Shown here: positions 62,411-64,000 of the stretch, piece after piece
Position numbering within the stretch: position 1 is the stretch's first letter
Layout of the letters: each line of letters begins with the position of its first letter
Origin: Micrasema longulum
Lineage: Eukaryota; Arthropoda; Insecta; Trichoptera; Brachycentridae
Length of the DNA stretch: 64,000 nucleotides
Direction: 5' to 3'
NCBI GenBank assembly: GCA_022494885.1
Contig: JAGVSM010003978.1
Coordinates: 62,001 to 126,000 of the forward strand
The notes under the pieces: generated by a model
What the model saw: only the letters and a program-made list of their open reading frames with translations
What the model was told of the DNA's origin: nothing
Databases searched by the model: none
Program-made: the position numbers and the translations under genes

Positions 62411-64000
62411 AGGTACATAATATAATGTAAGTGACATATACTATAAATTGCTATTTTTTCTGTGGTTTTGTGTGATACAACAACTCTCATCTATGAAATA
62501 AACTAAACTTCGTGATATATTACATTGTGTAGCTATATTATCACATAATTTAACACATAACTTATATAAAAGTTTATAAAAAAATAGCACAATGAATTCA
62601 GTCATTATAAGATATTCTCTATGAAATGTCAACTGGCAGATTTGTTTTAGAAATGAATAATGCCAAAAACGGCCACGTTGAGCGCCACAAGTGTTGCGAA
62701 TCATATGTCAAAAGTATCATCTCAAAGAAAAATAGCCTTTAAGAAATAACGTTTGAAATACTGTTTTCCAAATCGAGAACCTTCAAAGAATTTGTGTAAT
62801 CTGCAAGTTAACTCTAGGAGAAAAATCCCGCTACTGGGTTTAATGTGTTCCATATACAGTGCACTTATTTGTATGAAGAAATAAGGTGGAGTAATCGGCT
62901 AGTTTCTCAGCTCATTGCTGGTGCTGGGCGTGCTTTATTTTTTATTTTTTATTTATATTTGAAAGAAGAAATAGTAATTGTTTGTTCGTTTTTCTGTAAA
63001 TAAAGTCACCGTAAAACATTATTATAGATAGTCAAATATAATGGTAAGCTGCGCATAATGGCTTCTATACACGATTCGCCCCTGCCATCTATCGGTTGAA
63101 TTTGAAAACTCGAGGTAGTAACAGCACATGTGTCAGATCATATGACGTTTGAGATAGCATAATGTGCATGTGCATGTGCCTCAAGACACAATGGTAATAC
63201 TTCAAAAGAAATGTTGTCACAATGGGAAATAAATACTACCACTTCATATATTATGTTCATCGATAGTCTTATATTCCTGAAAACACATATCGACACGTCA
63301 AATAATGATCAAAATTCATCATACCGAGGTAGATAGAGATAGTAGAAAAGTTGAGTATACCGTTTCGATGTGTACCGACAAAGAAGGTGTTTGTAATCGC
63401 AGCCCTAGCGACAAATTTAACACATAAATTACTACTCGGTGACGTTTTCTATTTGTGCAAAATGTCTATATAAATGTAATAGCTAACATTTTTATCAAAT
63501 TTTCATTTAATACATAACTTTATGAAGTAAACTGAATTAACTTTCATGGATTCATTAATTATATACTATGCATTAATACTTCCCATGACTTTGTATTTAA
63601 TAAGCATATGACTTTGTATTTAATAAGCACAAGAATTTATTGTATTGCTGTGTAGCACCATGGCTATTTTGAACACAAACAAAAGCTACAGACACAGCTA
63701 TTAAAAATAAATAAATTGACAGTTTTACTGTCGAAAATTTATATGGAAAACTTCTCACGAAATTTGATTTATTTTATTTATTGACAATCACTTCTTGATG
63801 GATTTCCATTGCATTTATACCTATAATAAACTACATATTTTAATGTCTTTACAGGACATTAATTTAAGCTTGGTTTTTATAAATAAGTGTTTGAATAACA
63901 ATATAACATAAAATAACTCGGTAGTCAGATGGCAGAAGGGACTATCTGTAATTTTTTCGGTTATTTAGTTTTTAAAATCTAGTTTAGAATCAGGTTGTGA
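62411..64000. other. No recognised feature
   Basis: AT-rich DNA, presumably Gclc upstream intron. A 24-bp block (CATGACTTTGTATTTAATAA) is duplicated at about 63587 and 63608. No Gclc N-terminal exon was found. Confidence 0.45.

Noticed and set aside
59040..64000. Gclc N-terminal exon
   Set aside because: I searched all frames by eye for the WGDEVEY-type segment and found none; it is probably beyond the window.

Overview
This is a eukaryotic, AT-rich, repeat-dense window. It most likely comes from an arthropod, probably an insect. The two host genes are spliced (GT-AG introns of about 0.4 to 4.4 kb), their proteins read like insect orthologues, and the repeats (mariner, pogo-like, piggyBac-like and hAT-like elements, many 5'-truncated non-LTR retrotransposons, several tRNA-derived SINEs) suit an insect. 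The order was not determined.

Two conserved genes point towards each other. (1) On the plus strand, exons at 4581-4743, 6232-6512, 8931-9069 and 11624-11796 encode the C-terminal 251 residues of choline-phosphate cytidylyltransferase (Pcyt1/CCT), the regulatory step of phosphatidylcholine synthesis. The N-terminal exons, with the HxGH nucleotide-binding motif, were not found and should lie before base 1. (2) On the minus strand, nine exons between 59036 and 39938 encode about 555 residues of the glutamate-cysteine ligase catalytic subunit (Gclc), the first step of glutathione synthesis. About the first 95 to 100 residues are missing and should lie beyond base 64000. Exon phases match at every junction in both genes, and I saw no frameshift or premature stop. 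Both genes therefore look functional.

The 28 kb between the two stop codons, and all the introns, are mostly transposon remains. Layout: 1-4580 LINE, SINE and MITE remains; 4581-11796 Pcyt1, with LINE, SINE, MITE and a mariner interrupted by a LINE in its introns; 11933-12818 hAT-like element; 13363-14276 deleted mariner; 14.3-19.3 kb mostly unrecognised AT-rich DNA with one foldback copy and one small piggyBac-like element; 19.4-20.9 kb SINE and a LINE ORF1 with zinc knuckles, split by a second LINE; 21-31.6 kb MITEs, LINE 3' ends and a cluster of foldback elements; 32.1-32.6 kb an unidentified open frame; 36.6-37 kb a 44-bp minisatellite; 39.9-59.0 kb Gclc with LINEs, SINEs, a long perfect-ended hairpin, foldback elements and a pogo-like element; 59-64 kb LINE 3' ends and unassigned DNA.

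There is no operon, CRISPR array, rRNA or convincing functional tRNA gene, and no sign of a prokaryotic system. The most interesting structures are a 242-bp hairpin in a Gclc intron, a multi-copy foldback family, and two small unidentified open frames.
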